Shown here: piece by piece, positions 44,685-52,774 of the stretch
How positions within the stretch are numbered: the first letter of the stretch is position 1
How the letters are laid out: each line of letters begins with the position of its first letter
From: an uncultured Eubacteriales bacterium
GTDB taxonomy: Bacteria > Bacillota > Clostridia > Peptostreptococcales > Anaerovoracaceae
Direction of reading: 5' to 3'
Length of the DNA: 64,000 nt
Assembly: GCA_902773835.1 (NCBI GenBank)
Contig: CACYFZ010000007.1
Coordinates: 1 to 64,000 of the forward strand
The notes under the pieces: generated by a model
What the model was told of the DNA's origin: nothing
Database searches by the model: none
The model's input: only the letters and a program-made list of their open reading frames with translations
Program-made: the position numbers and the translations under genes

Positions 44685-45698
44685 TTATTTTTCATCCCAC
44701 GGAACTTGGTCACGGTAGCTTCCGAACGGTGTTACCGGAAGGTATACGCTGGTCCTGAAGTCTCTTTCCTCCAGCTTGTCCTCATCTATATAGATTCTGA
44801 GGCATACGGCCCAGCCCTTGTCGAAGTTGAACTGAATCGTATTCTTGGAAAGTTCGCCATGATCCTCAGTTGCAAATCTTACTTCAAGCAGCTCCGTAGG
44901 GAAATCCACCTTAGGAGTGTCATGATTGGAGCTGTGCGGAATTCTTCCGAGATTGCCGTGAGGGTTAACGGCACCTATTCTGGTGACTTTGCTGTTGTCT
45001 ATCGGCTTTATGAAGTAGTAATCATAAGTTCCGTAGAAGTAGTCGATAAGTTTTCTCGGTGCTTCCGGATGTCTGTTACATAAGCGCTTCATCTCAATGC
45101 CGATAACTCTCAGCATAGGTGTGATGAGCTTGCCGTACAGGAAATCTTCTTCTTTCAGTTTTACCATCCAGTCTTCTTTCTGATAAGGCTCGAAAGAAAG
45201 GAGAACTTCGTTCATATCCCTGAAGTAGTCATTGGAGCACGGAAGCTGGAAGATTCTTTCTCCGAAATCATCGATTTCGTTAAATACGTTTACAATCTCT
45301 CCGTGATTGATATATCTTACTCGATCTGCGATAGTCATTGAAGATAAGACCTTCGGATCGTTTTTGACGGATATTGAAATGTGCCAGTCGAATTCAGGCC
45401 TCTCCAAAAGAATCTCTCCGAACGAGTCTTTCTCTATCTTACGTTTCAGGTAGTTGAAACGTATAATCAGCGGACCCTCTTTGGCTCTGTACGCATAAGC
45501 CTCCTTGGAGAGTATGCGCTCTATGGCAGGGCGCGCCTGTCTCATAGCAAGATTCCTGTCTTCTTCCTTGGCGTCGTTCCACACACCGTAGAAGAAATCA
45601 GTTTCTTCATCCTTTCTTATCTCGTAGGGCACGGCAGCTTTTGTCATAATATCTTCGATTGCTTTGACGCTGGCCGCAGCAAGTAATGTATCAATCAT
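44685..45698 (-). CDS. Protein of unknown function, 337 residues
   Basis: I do not recognise a family. The protein is cytosolic with no signal peptide or membrane helix. It has an N-terminal helical part, a strand-rich centre with FDWHISISVKNDPKVLSS and a C-terminal strand-rich part with LLEVRFATEDHGELSKNTIQFNFDKGWAVCLRIYID. The ribosome binding site AAGGAGG and start at 45698 are clear. It is transcribed alone, toward the V-ATPase operon. Confidence 0.8.
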   Translation of the reverse strand: MIDTLLAAASVKAIEDIMTKAAVPYEIRKDEETDFFYGVWNDAKEEDRNLAMRQARPAIERILSKEAYAYRAKEGPLIIRFNYLKRKIEKDSFGEILLERPEFDWHISISVKNDPKVLSSMTIADRVRYINHGEIVNVFNEIDDFGERIFQLPCSNDYFRDMNEVLLSFEPYQKEDWMVKLKEEDFLYGKLITPMLRVIGIEMKRLCNRHPEAPRKLIDYFYGTYDYYFIKPIDNSKVTRIGAVNPHGNLGRIPHSSNHDTPKVDFPTELLEVRFATEDHGELSKNTIQFNFDKGWAVCLRIYIDEDKLEERDFRTSVYLPVTPFGSYRDQVPWDEK

Positions 45699-45766
45699 TT
45701 TGCAATCCTCCTTCGAAAATTACCGCCTTTTATACGCGTTAACTTTTATACATTAGCATCGCTTAT

Positions 45767-45797
45767 ATTATACAATAAACAATCAAAAAAATAACAA
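45767..45797 (-). promoter_or_regulatory. Possible promoter of the 337-residue unknown gene
   Basis: A perfect TATAAT (45772-45767, minus strand) follows TTGTTA at a long 19-bp spacing. A second TATAAA is nearer the gene. Confidence 0.35.
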
Positions 45798-45814
45798 AAC
45801 AAAGCAATGAATTA

Positions 45815-45823
45815 TGTTAGAAT
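45815..45823 (+). promoter_or_regulatory. Extended -10 promoter of the 170-residue unknown gene
   Basis: TGTTAGAAT fits TG-N-TAGAAT, about 43 bases before the start codon, with no -35 match. Confidence 0.4.
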
Positions 45824-45865
45824 TACGTGGCAGGTGGGATTGGTTTAAAGAGAAAAGGAGCAGCT

Positions 45866-46378
45866 ATGGTTACATTCTGCAGATTACAAAACGAAAACCG
45901 AATAATCGGTGAATACGGAAACGAAGCAGCAGAAGATATTAAACTCAGCAGGGAAGTGGCAGGACAGATTACAGGAGCCTACGTGTACTGGCTTTCTCTG
46001 AAGGTACAGAAAAATCCCGTCATGCTGAATGTATGTGTCGGAAGAGATGAGTATTCGGATATCGACGAGATTGAAGAAGGCGTGTTCGAGGCAATTGCTC
46101 TTTGGGGCGCCAAGATTCACGATGCAGGCATCGTAACGACTGAAGCTGCGGCATCAGCGCCGAATCTTCCGTGTTTTGAAATTGACGGCTCTATTATGAT
46201 CAGCGGAAATGATTTGCCGAGATTGAAAATCGGGTTCAGATTCTTCACTCCGGAAGGAGAGCCTAACGATGAGGATATAAAAGAGATTCTGCGCTTGGCA
46301 TCGAAATATAATTTCATAGGCGGAGAGTATGAGAAGGAAGATATACCGCTTATGAAAATGTATGAATTATATAAATAG
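45866..46378 (+). CDS. Protein of unknown function, 170 residues
   Basis: No family recognised. The acidic, soluble protein has no signal or membrane helix. A central segment (IEEGVFEAIALWGAKIHDAGI) looks helical, and PRLKIGFRFFTPEGEPNDEDIKEILRLASKY looks like a strand followed by a helix. I choose the ATG at 45866 because AAAGGAG lies eight bases upstream; a GTG-type opening at 45827 lacks such a site. It is 18 bases before the sortase gene and may be cotranscribed with it. Confidence 0.8.
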   Translation: MVTFCRLQNENRIIGEYGNEAAEDIKLSREVAGQITGAYVYWLSLKVQKNPVMLNVCVGRDEYSDIDEIEEGVFEAIALWGAKIHDAGIVTTEAAASAPNLPCFEIDGSIMISGNDLPRLKIGFRFFTPEGEPNDEDIKEILRLASKYNFIGGEYEKEDIPLMKMYELYK

Positions 46379-46396
46379 TGAAGGAAGGTTTCTATT

Positions 46397-47230
46397 ATGG
46401 GTAAAAAGGCCAAGAGGCCTATGAGCACAAAATCAAAGATAAGAAGGATAGCCGAAGACATTATAATGATATGTCTTATTGCGATTATGGCTTTCTCGGG
46501 ATGGAAGATTTACAACATAATCCAAGACTACAGAAACAGTCAGGCCAATTACGATAAGATAGCCGGCGAATCCAGAGACGGTGAGTTCACCGGAGATATC
46601 GATTTCGAAGCACTCAGAAAGATCAACCCTGATGTTGTCGGATGGATTTACTACGAAGATTCTCATATAGATTATCCGATAGTAAAGGGAGAGAATAACG
46701 ATAAATATCTCTATACCATGTTCGACGGCACGCAGGGCAGCTTCGGCTGCCTCTTCGTAGATGCAGCTACAGAGAATCCGTTTAAGCAATTTAACACGAT
46801 CGTATACGGCCATCACATGAAAAACGGATCGATGTTCGCTGATCTTAAGAAACTTCAGGATCAGGAGTACTACAGATCGCATCCGAGAATGGAACTCATT
46901 ACACCGGAAGGAAAGTTCCACCTCGAAATCTGCGCTTTCCTGAATCAACCATCTGACAGTGAGATATATACCACAAATATTAAAGATCTCGGAGAGAGGA
47001 ATGACTATCTCGAAAATATTTTTAATAGGGCGCAGTATACGACCGGTGTGAACATGGACATTCGGGACAGGTTTGTGGTTCTCAGTACCTGCGTCGATGC
47101 AACGGGACCGGACAGATACATTGTGCTCTGCAAGATGGTGCCTTGGGAAGGGCAGAACATTGATATGAGCTACGATGAAGAAGGCTCGGCAGATGATGCT
47201 TCCGAAGACGGAGAGCTGTTAGCAGAATAG
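46397..47230 (+). CDS. srtB: Class B sortase
   Basis: A membrane-anchored cysteine transpeptidase, 277 residues. A single helix near residues 22-42 anchors the N-terminus. The catalytic triad is His139 in YGHHMKNGSMF, Cys232 in LSTC and Arg240 in PDRYIV. Class B assignment rests on the LEICAFLNQPSDSEIY region and on the helical segment before the Cys. No protein in this window shows an NPxTN-like or LPxTG sorting signal, so its substrates lie elsewhere; SrtB enzymes often anchor haem proteins or pilins. Confidence 0.92.
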   Translation: MGKKAKRPMSTKSKIRRIAEDIIMICLIAIMAFSGWKIYNIIQDYRNSQANYDKIAGESRDGEFTGDIDFEALRKINPDVVGWIYYEDSHIDYPIVKGENNDKYLYTMFDGTQGSFGCLFVDAATENPFKQFNTIVYGHHMKNGSMFADLKKLQDQEYYRSHPRMELITPEGKFHLEICAFLNQPSDSEIYTTNIKDLGERNDYLENIFNRAQYTTGVNMDIRDRFVVLSTCVDATGPDRYIVLCKMVPWEGQNIDMSYDEEGSADDASEDGELLAE

Positions 47231-47295
47231 TAAATTGAATCCCGATTGCTAATAATATCGGATTGAGATTCAAAATCGATTAGTGAGATACTAGA

Positions 47296-47338
47296 AAATG
47301 AATCCCTCAGGGCAGGTTTTGCGATTTGGGATTCATTT
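47296..47338. terminator. Terminator between srtB and the phosphoribosyltransferase gene
   Basis: AAATGAATCCC (47296-47306) pairs perfectly with GGGATTCATTT (47328-47338) around a 21-base loop. It separates two convergent genes. Confidence 0.65.
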
Positions 47339-47379
47339 CTATTGCTGATAATTCTCGGAAGTGCCTGAAAGCAGTCCTG

Positions 47380-47970
47380 TTATTTATCCAGATGCGGATT
47401 TGTTGCTCTGTCGTCGTTTGTATGCTGAGGTGTTCCGTCGGGATTGAAGAGCGGCAGATATTCAAGGTATGTAATATCCTTTCTGTCTGCTGCCTCACCT
47501 TCTGCCAGCACTGCGAACTTTCCGACGATGTTTCCGCCGACAGCTTCCACAAGCCTCTCAAGGGCGGCGATGGATTCACCCGTGCTGATTACGTCGTCCG
47601 CTAAGAGTACGCGTTTGCCGTCAAGGACTTCTCTCTCATCGCGACCGAGGCAGAGGATTTGCTCTCCCTTGGTTGTAATGGAGTTTACCTGAACCTTAAC
47701 TACATCGTTCATATAAACTTTCTCTCCCTTGCGGGCTACGATGTACGGCTTTCCGGACTGACGTGCCATCTCATAGCAGAGCGGAATACCTTTGCTCTCT
47801 GCTGTGATGAGAACATCGAATTCAGGAGCCTTTTCAAGGAGCTCTCTGGCGGCTGCCACTGTCACGTCCACATCATTGAACATAATGAATCCTGCGATAT
47901 AAAGATCATCGGTAACTTTGCTCAGCGGCAGGCGTCTTTCGAGCCCGGCGATTTTCATTCTGTAATCCAT
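47380..47970 (-). CDS. Phosphoribosyltransferase, adenine-PRT-like
   Basis: A purine-salvage type I phosphoribosyltransferase. The PRPP-binding loop is VLLADDVISTGES; the segment FDVLITAESKGIPLCYEMAR and KPYIVARKGEKVYMND match Apt-like enzymes. I choose the ATG at 47970 after AAAGGAAA, giving 196 residues, slightly longer than usual Apt (~172) and near Xpt. The base specificity (adenine or xanthine) is uncertain. Confidence 0.82.
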   Translation of the reverse strand: MDYRMKIAGLERRLPLSKVTDDLYIAGFIMFNDVDVTVAAARELLEKAPEFDVLITAESKGIPLCYEMARQSGKPYIVARKGEKVYMNDVVKVQVNSITTKGEQILCLGRDEREVLDGKRVLLADDVISTGESIAALERLVEAVGGNIVGKFAVLAEGEAADRKDITYLEYLPLFNPDGTPQHTNDDRATNPHLDK

Positions 47971-48011
47971 AATAGTTTCCTTTCCCCATATATTATTGGA
48001 AGAACGAAACA

Positions 48012-48020
48012 ATTTTACCA
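48012..48020 (-). promoter_or_regulatory. Extended -10 promoter of the phosphoribosyltransferase gene
   Basis: On the minus strand TGGTAAAAT fits TG-N-TAAAAT, about 40 bases before the ATG. It diverges from the liv promoter. Confidence 0.45.
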
Positions 48021-48093
48021 TATCATCAGCAAAACTAAAACTGTGTACGGACACAAAAACAATAATATATTTTGAGTTTTTTCACAAAAAGTG

Positions 48094-48122
48094 TTGACAT
48101 GCTTTTTCTGGGGTGCTATCAT
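48094..48122 (+). promoter_or_regulatory. Promoter of the liv leader and livJHMGF
   Basis: A consensus TTGACA (48094-48099), 17-bp spacer and TATCAT (48117-48122). Transcription would start near 48129, some 265 bases before livJ. Confidence 0.8.
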
Positions 48123-48151
48123 CGGCATGTACTTAATTGAAAGGAGACATT

Positions 48152-48238
48152 ATGTACTTTAGCGCAAGCCTAATCGTCATTAGCATTATCAGCGTCCTTC
48201 TGGTCGGCAGACTGGTGGTGGACGATTTTATGCTGTAG
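48152..48238 (+). CDS. Leu/Ile/Val-rich leader peptide of livJHMGF (28 residues)
   Basis: An ATG six bases after AAAGGAG opens a 28-codon frame. Fourteen residues are branched-chain (5 Leu, 4 Ile, 5 Val); the core reads SLIVISIISVLLVGRLVV. It sits between a strong promoter and a hairpin (48288-48307) and precedes the branched-chain amino acid transporter genes. By analogy with ilv and leu leader peptides of Proteobacteria, translation of this ORF could sense charging of Leu/Ile/Val tRNAs. The alternative is a small membrane peptide, since the sequence is hydrophobic. The position and the parallel Met-rich ORF before metNIQ favour the leader-peptide reading. Confidence 0.65.
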   Translation: MYFSASLIVISIISVLLVGRLVVDDFML

Positions 48239-48287
48239 GGCGATTGATGAGTATGTAAGGTTTCAAAACGTACACATTAGACTTGGG

Positions 48288-48307
48288 AGCCCGCAGCAAT
48301 GCGGGCT
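48288..48307 (+). terminator. Possible attenuator hairpin before livJ
   Basis: AGCCCGC (48288-48294) and GCGGGCT (48301-48307) form a perfect 7-bp stem. The tail TAATTAAT has few T, so termination may be weak. GGGC (48303-48306) can alternatively pair with GCCC (48316-48319), which would break the hairpin. Confidence 0.55.
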
Positions 48308-48344
48308 TAATTAATGCCCCAGCTATGGACAACTAGTCACTTAT

Positions 48345-48358
48345 CAACTATCACTAGT
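48345..48358 (+). repeat. Inverted repeat, left copy, flanking livJ
   Basis: CAACTATCACTAGT here is nearly the reverse complement of ACTAGTGGATAGTTG at 49565-49579 beyond livJ, differing by one inserted base. Confidence 0.6.
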
Positions 48359-48393
48359 CAGATTTCAATCGAAACAGAAAGGAAGTAAGAACA

Positions 48394-49557
48394 ATGAAGA
48401 CTAAATTTACAAAGTTTATGGCAGCAGCACTGGCAGCTGTAATGGCTTTCGCACTCGCAGCATGCGGTGGTGGCGGCAGCGGTGAAGGCGGCGACGCTGT
48501 GCTGAAGATCGGTTCTACAGGACCGCTCACAGGACCTGCAGCGATTTACGGAAATGCAGTAAAGAACGGCGGACAGCTCGCAGTTGATGAAATCAACGCT
48601 GCTAATGCGGACGGAATCCAGCTCAGCTGGCAGGCAGAAGATGATGAGCACGATCCTGAGAAGGCTGTAAACGCATACAACACTCTGATGGATTCAGGAA
48701 TGCAGATTCTCGTTGGCCCTACAACATCCGCACCTGCAGTAGCAGTTGCAGAGAAGGCAGACGCAGACAGAGTATTCACACTCACACCATCTGCTTCACA
48801 GGCTGCTGTAACAGAAGGACATGACAATGTTTATCAGCTTTGCTTCAACGACCCTAACCAGGGAACAGCTGCTGCTCAGTACATCCTTGCTAATATGAAG
48901 GATAAGAAGGTTGGCGTTATCTATCAGCAGAATGACTACTCCCAGGGTATCTATGAGAAGTTCAAGGCTGAGTATGAAGGCGCAGGAAACAAAATCGTTG
49001 CAACTGAAGCTTTCGCAAAGGATGATGAAAAAGATTTCACTGCACAGCTCAACAGCATGAAGAACGCAGGTGCAGACCTGGTATTCGTACCGATTTACTA
49101 CACACCTGCTGCTAATATCCTCACACAGGCAGACAAGATGGGATATAATCCTACATTCTTCGGCGTAGACGGAATGGACGGAATCCTGACTGCTGAAAAC
49201 TTTGATGCTAAGCTCGCAGAGGGCGTTATGCTCCTGACACCGTTCGTAGCATCTGCAGAGGATGAAGCTACTCAGAAATTCGTAAAGGCTTACGTAGACG
49301 CATACGGAGAAGAGCCTAACCAGTTCGCAGCTGATGCTTATGACTGCGTATATGCAATTTATAACGCATTCAAGGAGACCGGTCTTGATGCATCCGCATC
49401 CACAGAGGAGATCTGCGACGCTATGATAAAGGTGTTCAACGGCGGATTCACTTCAAGCGGAATAACCGGAGAAGAGATGAAGTGGAACGAGAACGGCGAA
49501 GTAGACAAGACTCCTAAGGCTTGTGTAATCGAGAACGGAGTTTATGTACAGAAGTAA
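48394..49557 (+). CDS. livJ: Branched-chain amino acid ABC transporter, binding lipoprotein
   Basis: The extracytoplasmic receptor for Leu/Ile/Val, 387 residues. The signal peptide ends in the lipobox FALAAC (Cys about residue 24), followed by a Gly/Ser linker. The periplasmic-binding-protein type I fold shows KIGSTGPLTGPAAIYG, ILVGPTTSAPAVAVAEKA and the PNQGTAAAQYIL region. GGAAGT-type Shine-Dalgarno sequence precedes the ATG. A strong hairpin after the gene separates it from livH. Confidence 0.93.
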   Translation: MKTKFTKFMAAALAAVMAFALAACGGGGSGEGGDAVLKIGSTGPLTGPAAIYGNAVKNGGQLAVDEINAANADGIQLSWQAEDDEHDPEKAVNAYNTLMDSGMQILVGPTTSAPAVAVAEKADADRVFTLTPSASQAAVTEGHDNVYQLCFNDPNQGTAAAQYILANMKDKKVGVIYQQNDYSQGIYEKFKAEYEGAGNKIVATEAFAKDDEKDFTAQLNSMKNAGADLVFVPIYYTPAANILTQADKMGYNPTFFGVDGMDGILTAENFDAKLAEGVMLLTPFVASAEDEATQKFVKAYVDAYGEEPNQFAADAYDCVYAIYNAFKETGLDASASTEEICDAMIKVFNGGFTSSGITGEEMKWNENGEVDKTPKACVIENGVYVQK

Positions 49558-49564
49558 TTCACTA

Positions 49565-49579
49565 ACTAGTGGATAGTTG
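49565..49579 (+). repeat. Inverted repeat, right copy, flanking livJ
   Basis: ACTAGTGGATAGTTG lies seven bases after the livJ stop and is nearly the reverse complement of the segment at 48345-48358. Confidence 0.6.
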
Positions 49580-49587
49580 TCGGCAAA

Positions 49588-49616
49588 GGGGTGTTGCATA
49601 AAATATGCGGCGCCCC
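49588..49616 (+). other. Strong intercistronic hairpin between livJ and livH
   Basis: GGGGTGTTGCATA (49588-49600) pairs along its full length (three G-U) with TATGCGGCGCCCC (49604-49616) around a 3-base loop. No T run follows, so it probably protects the livJ mRNA 3' end or lowers downstream expression. Confidence 0.7.
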
Positions 49617-49656
49617 AATGCCACGTTTATGAATAACAATACGGAAAGAAGAAGTT

Positions 49657-50541
49657 ATGAATTTATTGTCTAATTTGATTTCGGGCCTCAGTCTCGGGAG
49701 CGTATATGCGATTATAGCTCTGGGATACACCATGGTTTACGGTATATCCAAGATGCTTAACTTCGCGCACGGAGATGTCATCATGATCGGAGGATATATC
49801 TCATTTGTTATGACGGTATACCTCGGAATGAATGGCTGGGTGGGCCTTCTGATAGCAATCGTCACATGTACATGCCTCGGAGTGTTGATTGAAAGACTCG
49901 CATACAGACCGCTCAGAGGAACGGGATCGTTGGCGGTGCTGATCACTGCTATCGGAGTGTCATATTTCCTGCAGAATGTCGCTTTGCTCATCTGGGGTGC
50001 AAACCCTAAAATGTTTACCAGCCTCTTTGACGGCGTAAAAGCATTGCGTTTGGCAGGAGGTAAACTGGTAGTCAGCCCAGAGTCGCTATTTACAATCGCG
50101 GCTAATATCATAGTAATGATTGTGCTTACACTCTTTGTAAACAAAACCAAGGCAGGTAAAGCAATGAGAGCCGTATCTGAGGATAACGGCGCAGCACAGC
50201 TTATGGGAATCAACGTAAACCAGTCCATATCGCTTACCTTTGCGATAGGATCGGGCCTCGCGGCTGTAGCGGGAGTTCTGATGTGCTCTGCATATCCCGT
50301 TCTTACACCGACTACCGGTTCCATGCCGGGCATTAAGGCGTTTACGGCTGCCGTATTCGGCGGAATCGGATCAATTCCGGGCGCAATGATCGGAGGCCTG
50401 ATTCTCGGTATTATCGAGATCTTTGCAAGGGCTTATGTGTCAACCGAGCTGGCTGATGCCATCGTATTTGCGTGTCTCATCATAGTGCTTCTCGTCAAGC
50501 CGACAGGTCTGCTTGGCAAGAAGGTAAGCGAGAAAGTGTAG
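49657..50541 (+). CDS. livH: Branched-chain amino acid ABC transporter, permease LivH
   Basis: A 294-residue permease with about eight helices. The N-terminal GLSLGSVYAIIALGYTMVYGI and KMLNFAHGDVIMIGGY are hallmarks of LivH. The cytosolic docking segment has RAVSEDNGAAQLMGINVNQSI. It forms the membrane channel together with LivM. GAAAGAAG precedes the ATG. Confidence 0.95.
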   Translation: MNLLSNLISGLSLGSVYAIIALGYTMVYGISKMLNFAHGDVIMIGGYISFVMTVYLGMNGWVGLLIAIVTCTCLGVLIERLAYRPLRGTGSLAVLITAIGVSYFLQNVALLIWGANPKMFTSLFDGVKALRLAGGKLVVSPESLFTIAANIIVMIVLTLFVNKTKAGKAMRAVSEDNGAAQLMGINVNQSISLTFAIGSGLAAVAGVLMCSAYPVLTPTTGSMPGIKAFTAAVFGGIGSIPGAMIGGLILGIIEIFARAYVSTELADAIVFACLIIVLLVKPTGLLGKKVSEKV

Positions 50542-50548
50542 GTGAGCC

Positions 50549-51694
50549 ATGGCAGACAGAATATTAAAAACAATAAGTACAAGAGGCCTCAAAAATGCCG
50601 TAAGAGGTAGCGAATATAAGAGAGAGGCGCTCATATCATACGGTATATTGATAATCGGATACATAGTACTGCAACTCGGAGCAGTCGGCGGCCTGATAGG
50701 GCGCAATCTGCAGGGCCAATTCGTTCCGATTTGCGTATACGTTTCACTTGCCGTTTCACTAAACCTCGTAGTAGGCATTTCGGGAGAGCTATCCCTCGGA
50801 CATGCAGGATTTATGGCGGTCGGATGTTACAGCGGAGTTCTGATGTCCAGAATTCTCCTGCCGCATATCGGGTTTGAGCCCGCAATCGTTCTCGTATCCA
50901 TGATATTCGGAGCGGTTCTGGCAGCTTTGGCAGGATTCGTTATCGGTATTCCTATTCTGGGTCTCAGAGGAGACTATTTGGCGATAGTAACGCTGGCGTT
51001 CGGAGAGATAATTGTAAATCTTATGAACGTTATCTACTTTGGTTTTGACAAAGACGGTAAGCTGAAATTCGCATTCAATCATGCGATTGAAGATATAGAA
51101 AACTCTGACAGAATCATCGCCGGTGCGATAGGAGCTACCGGAACAAAGACTATGGTCACGTTTACCATGGGACTGCTTCTCTGCCTGTTTACCGTGTTTG
51201 TGGTTCTTAACCTGAAGAACTCCAAGCAGGGAAGAGCTATCATGTCTATCAGAGACAACAGAATTGCGGCAGAGTCAATCGGACTTAACGTCAGGAAATA
51301 CAAGCTTACGGCTTTTGTTGTAAGTGCTGCTTTGGCCGGTATGGCAGGTACACTGTACGGACTCAACTTCAGTACAGTTGCACCTACCAAGTTTAACTTC
51401 AACACCTCCGTTTTGATTCTGGTATTTGTGGTACTCGGAAGCGTAGGTAATATCTGGGGCGGAATAATCGCCGCATCAATTCTTACGGTTCTTCCGGAAG
51501 TGTTCAGACAGTTCGCAGATTACAGAATGCTGACATATGCTATTGTTCTGATACTGGTAATGATCGCAACATATAACCCGACCATAAAGGCTAGAGTAAA
51601 GGCTGTTTGGACAAAAATTAATCCTGTCAAGAAGAAAGATAAGGATAAAGGTAAAGATAAGAAACGGAAGAAGAGCGGAAAGGAGGTGGCTTAA
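50549..51694 (+). CDS. livM: Branched-chain amino acid ABC transporter, permease LivM
   Basis: The partner permease, 381 residues. Features are LVVGISGELSLGHAGFMAVG, PILGLRGDYLAIVTLAFGEI and the coupling-loop segment SIRDNRIAAESIGLNVRKYKL. An unusual C-terminal tail from about residue 355 is almost all Lys and Asp (KKKDKDKGKDKKRKKSGKE). It starts 7 bases after livH, and its stop directly touches the livG start. Confidence 0.94.
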   Translation: MADRILKTISTRGLKNAVRGSEYKREALISYGILIIGYIVLQLGAVGGLIGRNLQGQFVPICVYVSLAVSLNLVVGISGELSLGHAGFMAVGCYSGVLMSRILLPHIGFEPAIVLVSMIFGAVLAALAGFVIGIPILGLRGDYLAIVTLAFGEIIVNLMNVIYFGFDKDGKLKFAFNHAIEDIENSDRIIAGAIGATGTKTMVTFTMGLLLCLFTVFVVLNLKNSKQGRAIMSIRDNRIAAESIGLNVRKYKLTAFVVSAALAGMAGTLYGLNFSTVAPTKFNFNTSVLILVFVVLGSVGNIWGGIIAASILTVLPEVFRQFADYRMLTYAIVLILVMIATYNPTIKARVKAVWTKINPVKKKDKDKGKDKKRKKSGKEVA

Positions 51695-52774
51695 ATGGCA
51701 GCGGCAAAAGATAAACGCGAAGAAAACCAAGGCGTTAACATCTCCGATTCCGGTCACGGCTATGAAAACAGACAGGAAATCTACTACAACGATAATGTCG
51801 GCGGAAGAGCCGTGTTCGTGGATTCCAAGGAACAGTATGGGGCGGATGAACCGTACAATGAGCAGGTATTCATACCTGAAAGGGATAAAGACAAGAAACC
51901 TATTCTGGAGGTTAAGAATCTCGGAATAGATTTCGGAGGTCTGACGGCAGTAGATAATTTCAATCTGACTCTCGGAAGGACTGAGATCGGAGGACTTATC
52001 GGACCAAACGGTGCCGGAAAGACCACCATCTTCAACATGCTCACAAAGGTTTATGAACCTACGAGAGGAGAAATCTTCTTCAACGGAAAGAGTACAAAAG
52101 GAATGAATACGGTGGATATTAACAACGCCGGAATGGCGCGTACCTTCCAGAACATCAGACTTTTTGACAAGCTGACCGTAGAAGAGAATATTAAAGCGGC
52201 TCTTCATCACAACACGGATTACGGACTCTTTGACGGAATACTTCACACACCGAAGTACAGACATGAAGAGTTCCGAATCAGAAAAGAAGCGATGAAGTAT
52301 CTTAAGATCTTCGGTATGACAAAGACCGCAGATTACAGAGCGGGATCGCTTCCGTACGGCGCTCAGAGAAGACTGGAGATCATGAGAGCCCTGGCTACAA
52401 AGCCGAAACTGCTTCTCCTCGATGAGCCGGCAGCGGGTATGAACCCATCCGAGACTGCCGAACTGATGGAAACAATCAGGGAAATACGAGACAGATTCCA
52501 GATTGCCGTTTTCCTCATCGAGCACGATATGAATCTGGTAATGAACATTTGCGAGGGTATCGTAGTTCTTAACTACGGACGTGTAATTGCAAAGGGCTGG
52601 CCTGAAGATATTCAGAATAATCCTAAGGTCATCGAAGCCTATCTCGGAAAGGGCGTGGGTGCTAAGAAGAAAAAGAAGAAAGCCAAAGACGAGGATATAG
52701 AAGAAGCTCTGAAGAAGGGCAAACTCGAGTCCAAGGCTTCCGGAAAACCGGATGTAAGGAAGGAGGCTGAATAA
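51695..52774 (+). CDS. livG: Branched-chain amino acid ABC transporter, ATPase LivG, with charged extensions
   Basis: The ATPase core starts near residue 68 (ILEVKNLGIDFGG) and includes Walker A GPNGAGKTT, signature-region LPYGAQRRLEIMRAL and Walker B LLLLDEPAAGMNP. The protein is 359 residues, about 100 more than usual LivG (~255). The additions are a ~67-residue polar N-terminal extension and a ~35-residue Lys/Glu-rich C-terminal tail (KKKKKKAKDEDIEEALKKG). The extension has no ribosome binding site inside that would suggest a later start. Its role is unknown. Confidence 0.93.
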   Translation: MAAAKDKREENQGVNISDSGHGYENRQEIYYNDNVGGRAVFVDSKEQYGADEPYNEQVFIPERDKDKKPILEVKNLGIDFGGLTAVDNFNLTLGRTEIGGLIGPNGAGKTTIFNMLTKVYEPTRGEIFFNGKSTKGMNTVDINNAGMARTFQNIRLFDKLTVEENIKAALHHNTDYGLFDGILHTPKYRHEEFRIRKEAMKYLKIFGMTKTADYRAGSLPYGAQRRLEIMRALATKPKLLLLDEPAAGMNPSETAELMETIREIRDRFQIAVFLIEHDMNLVMNICEGIVVLNYGRVIAKGWPEDIQNNPKVIEAYLGKGVGAKKKKKKAKDEDIEEALKKGKLESKASGKPDVRKEAE

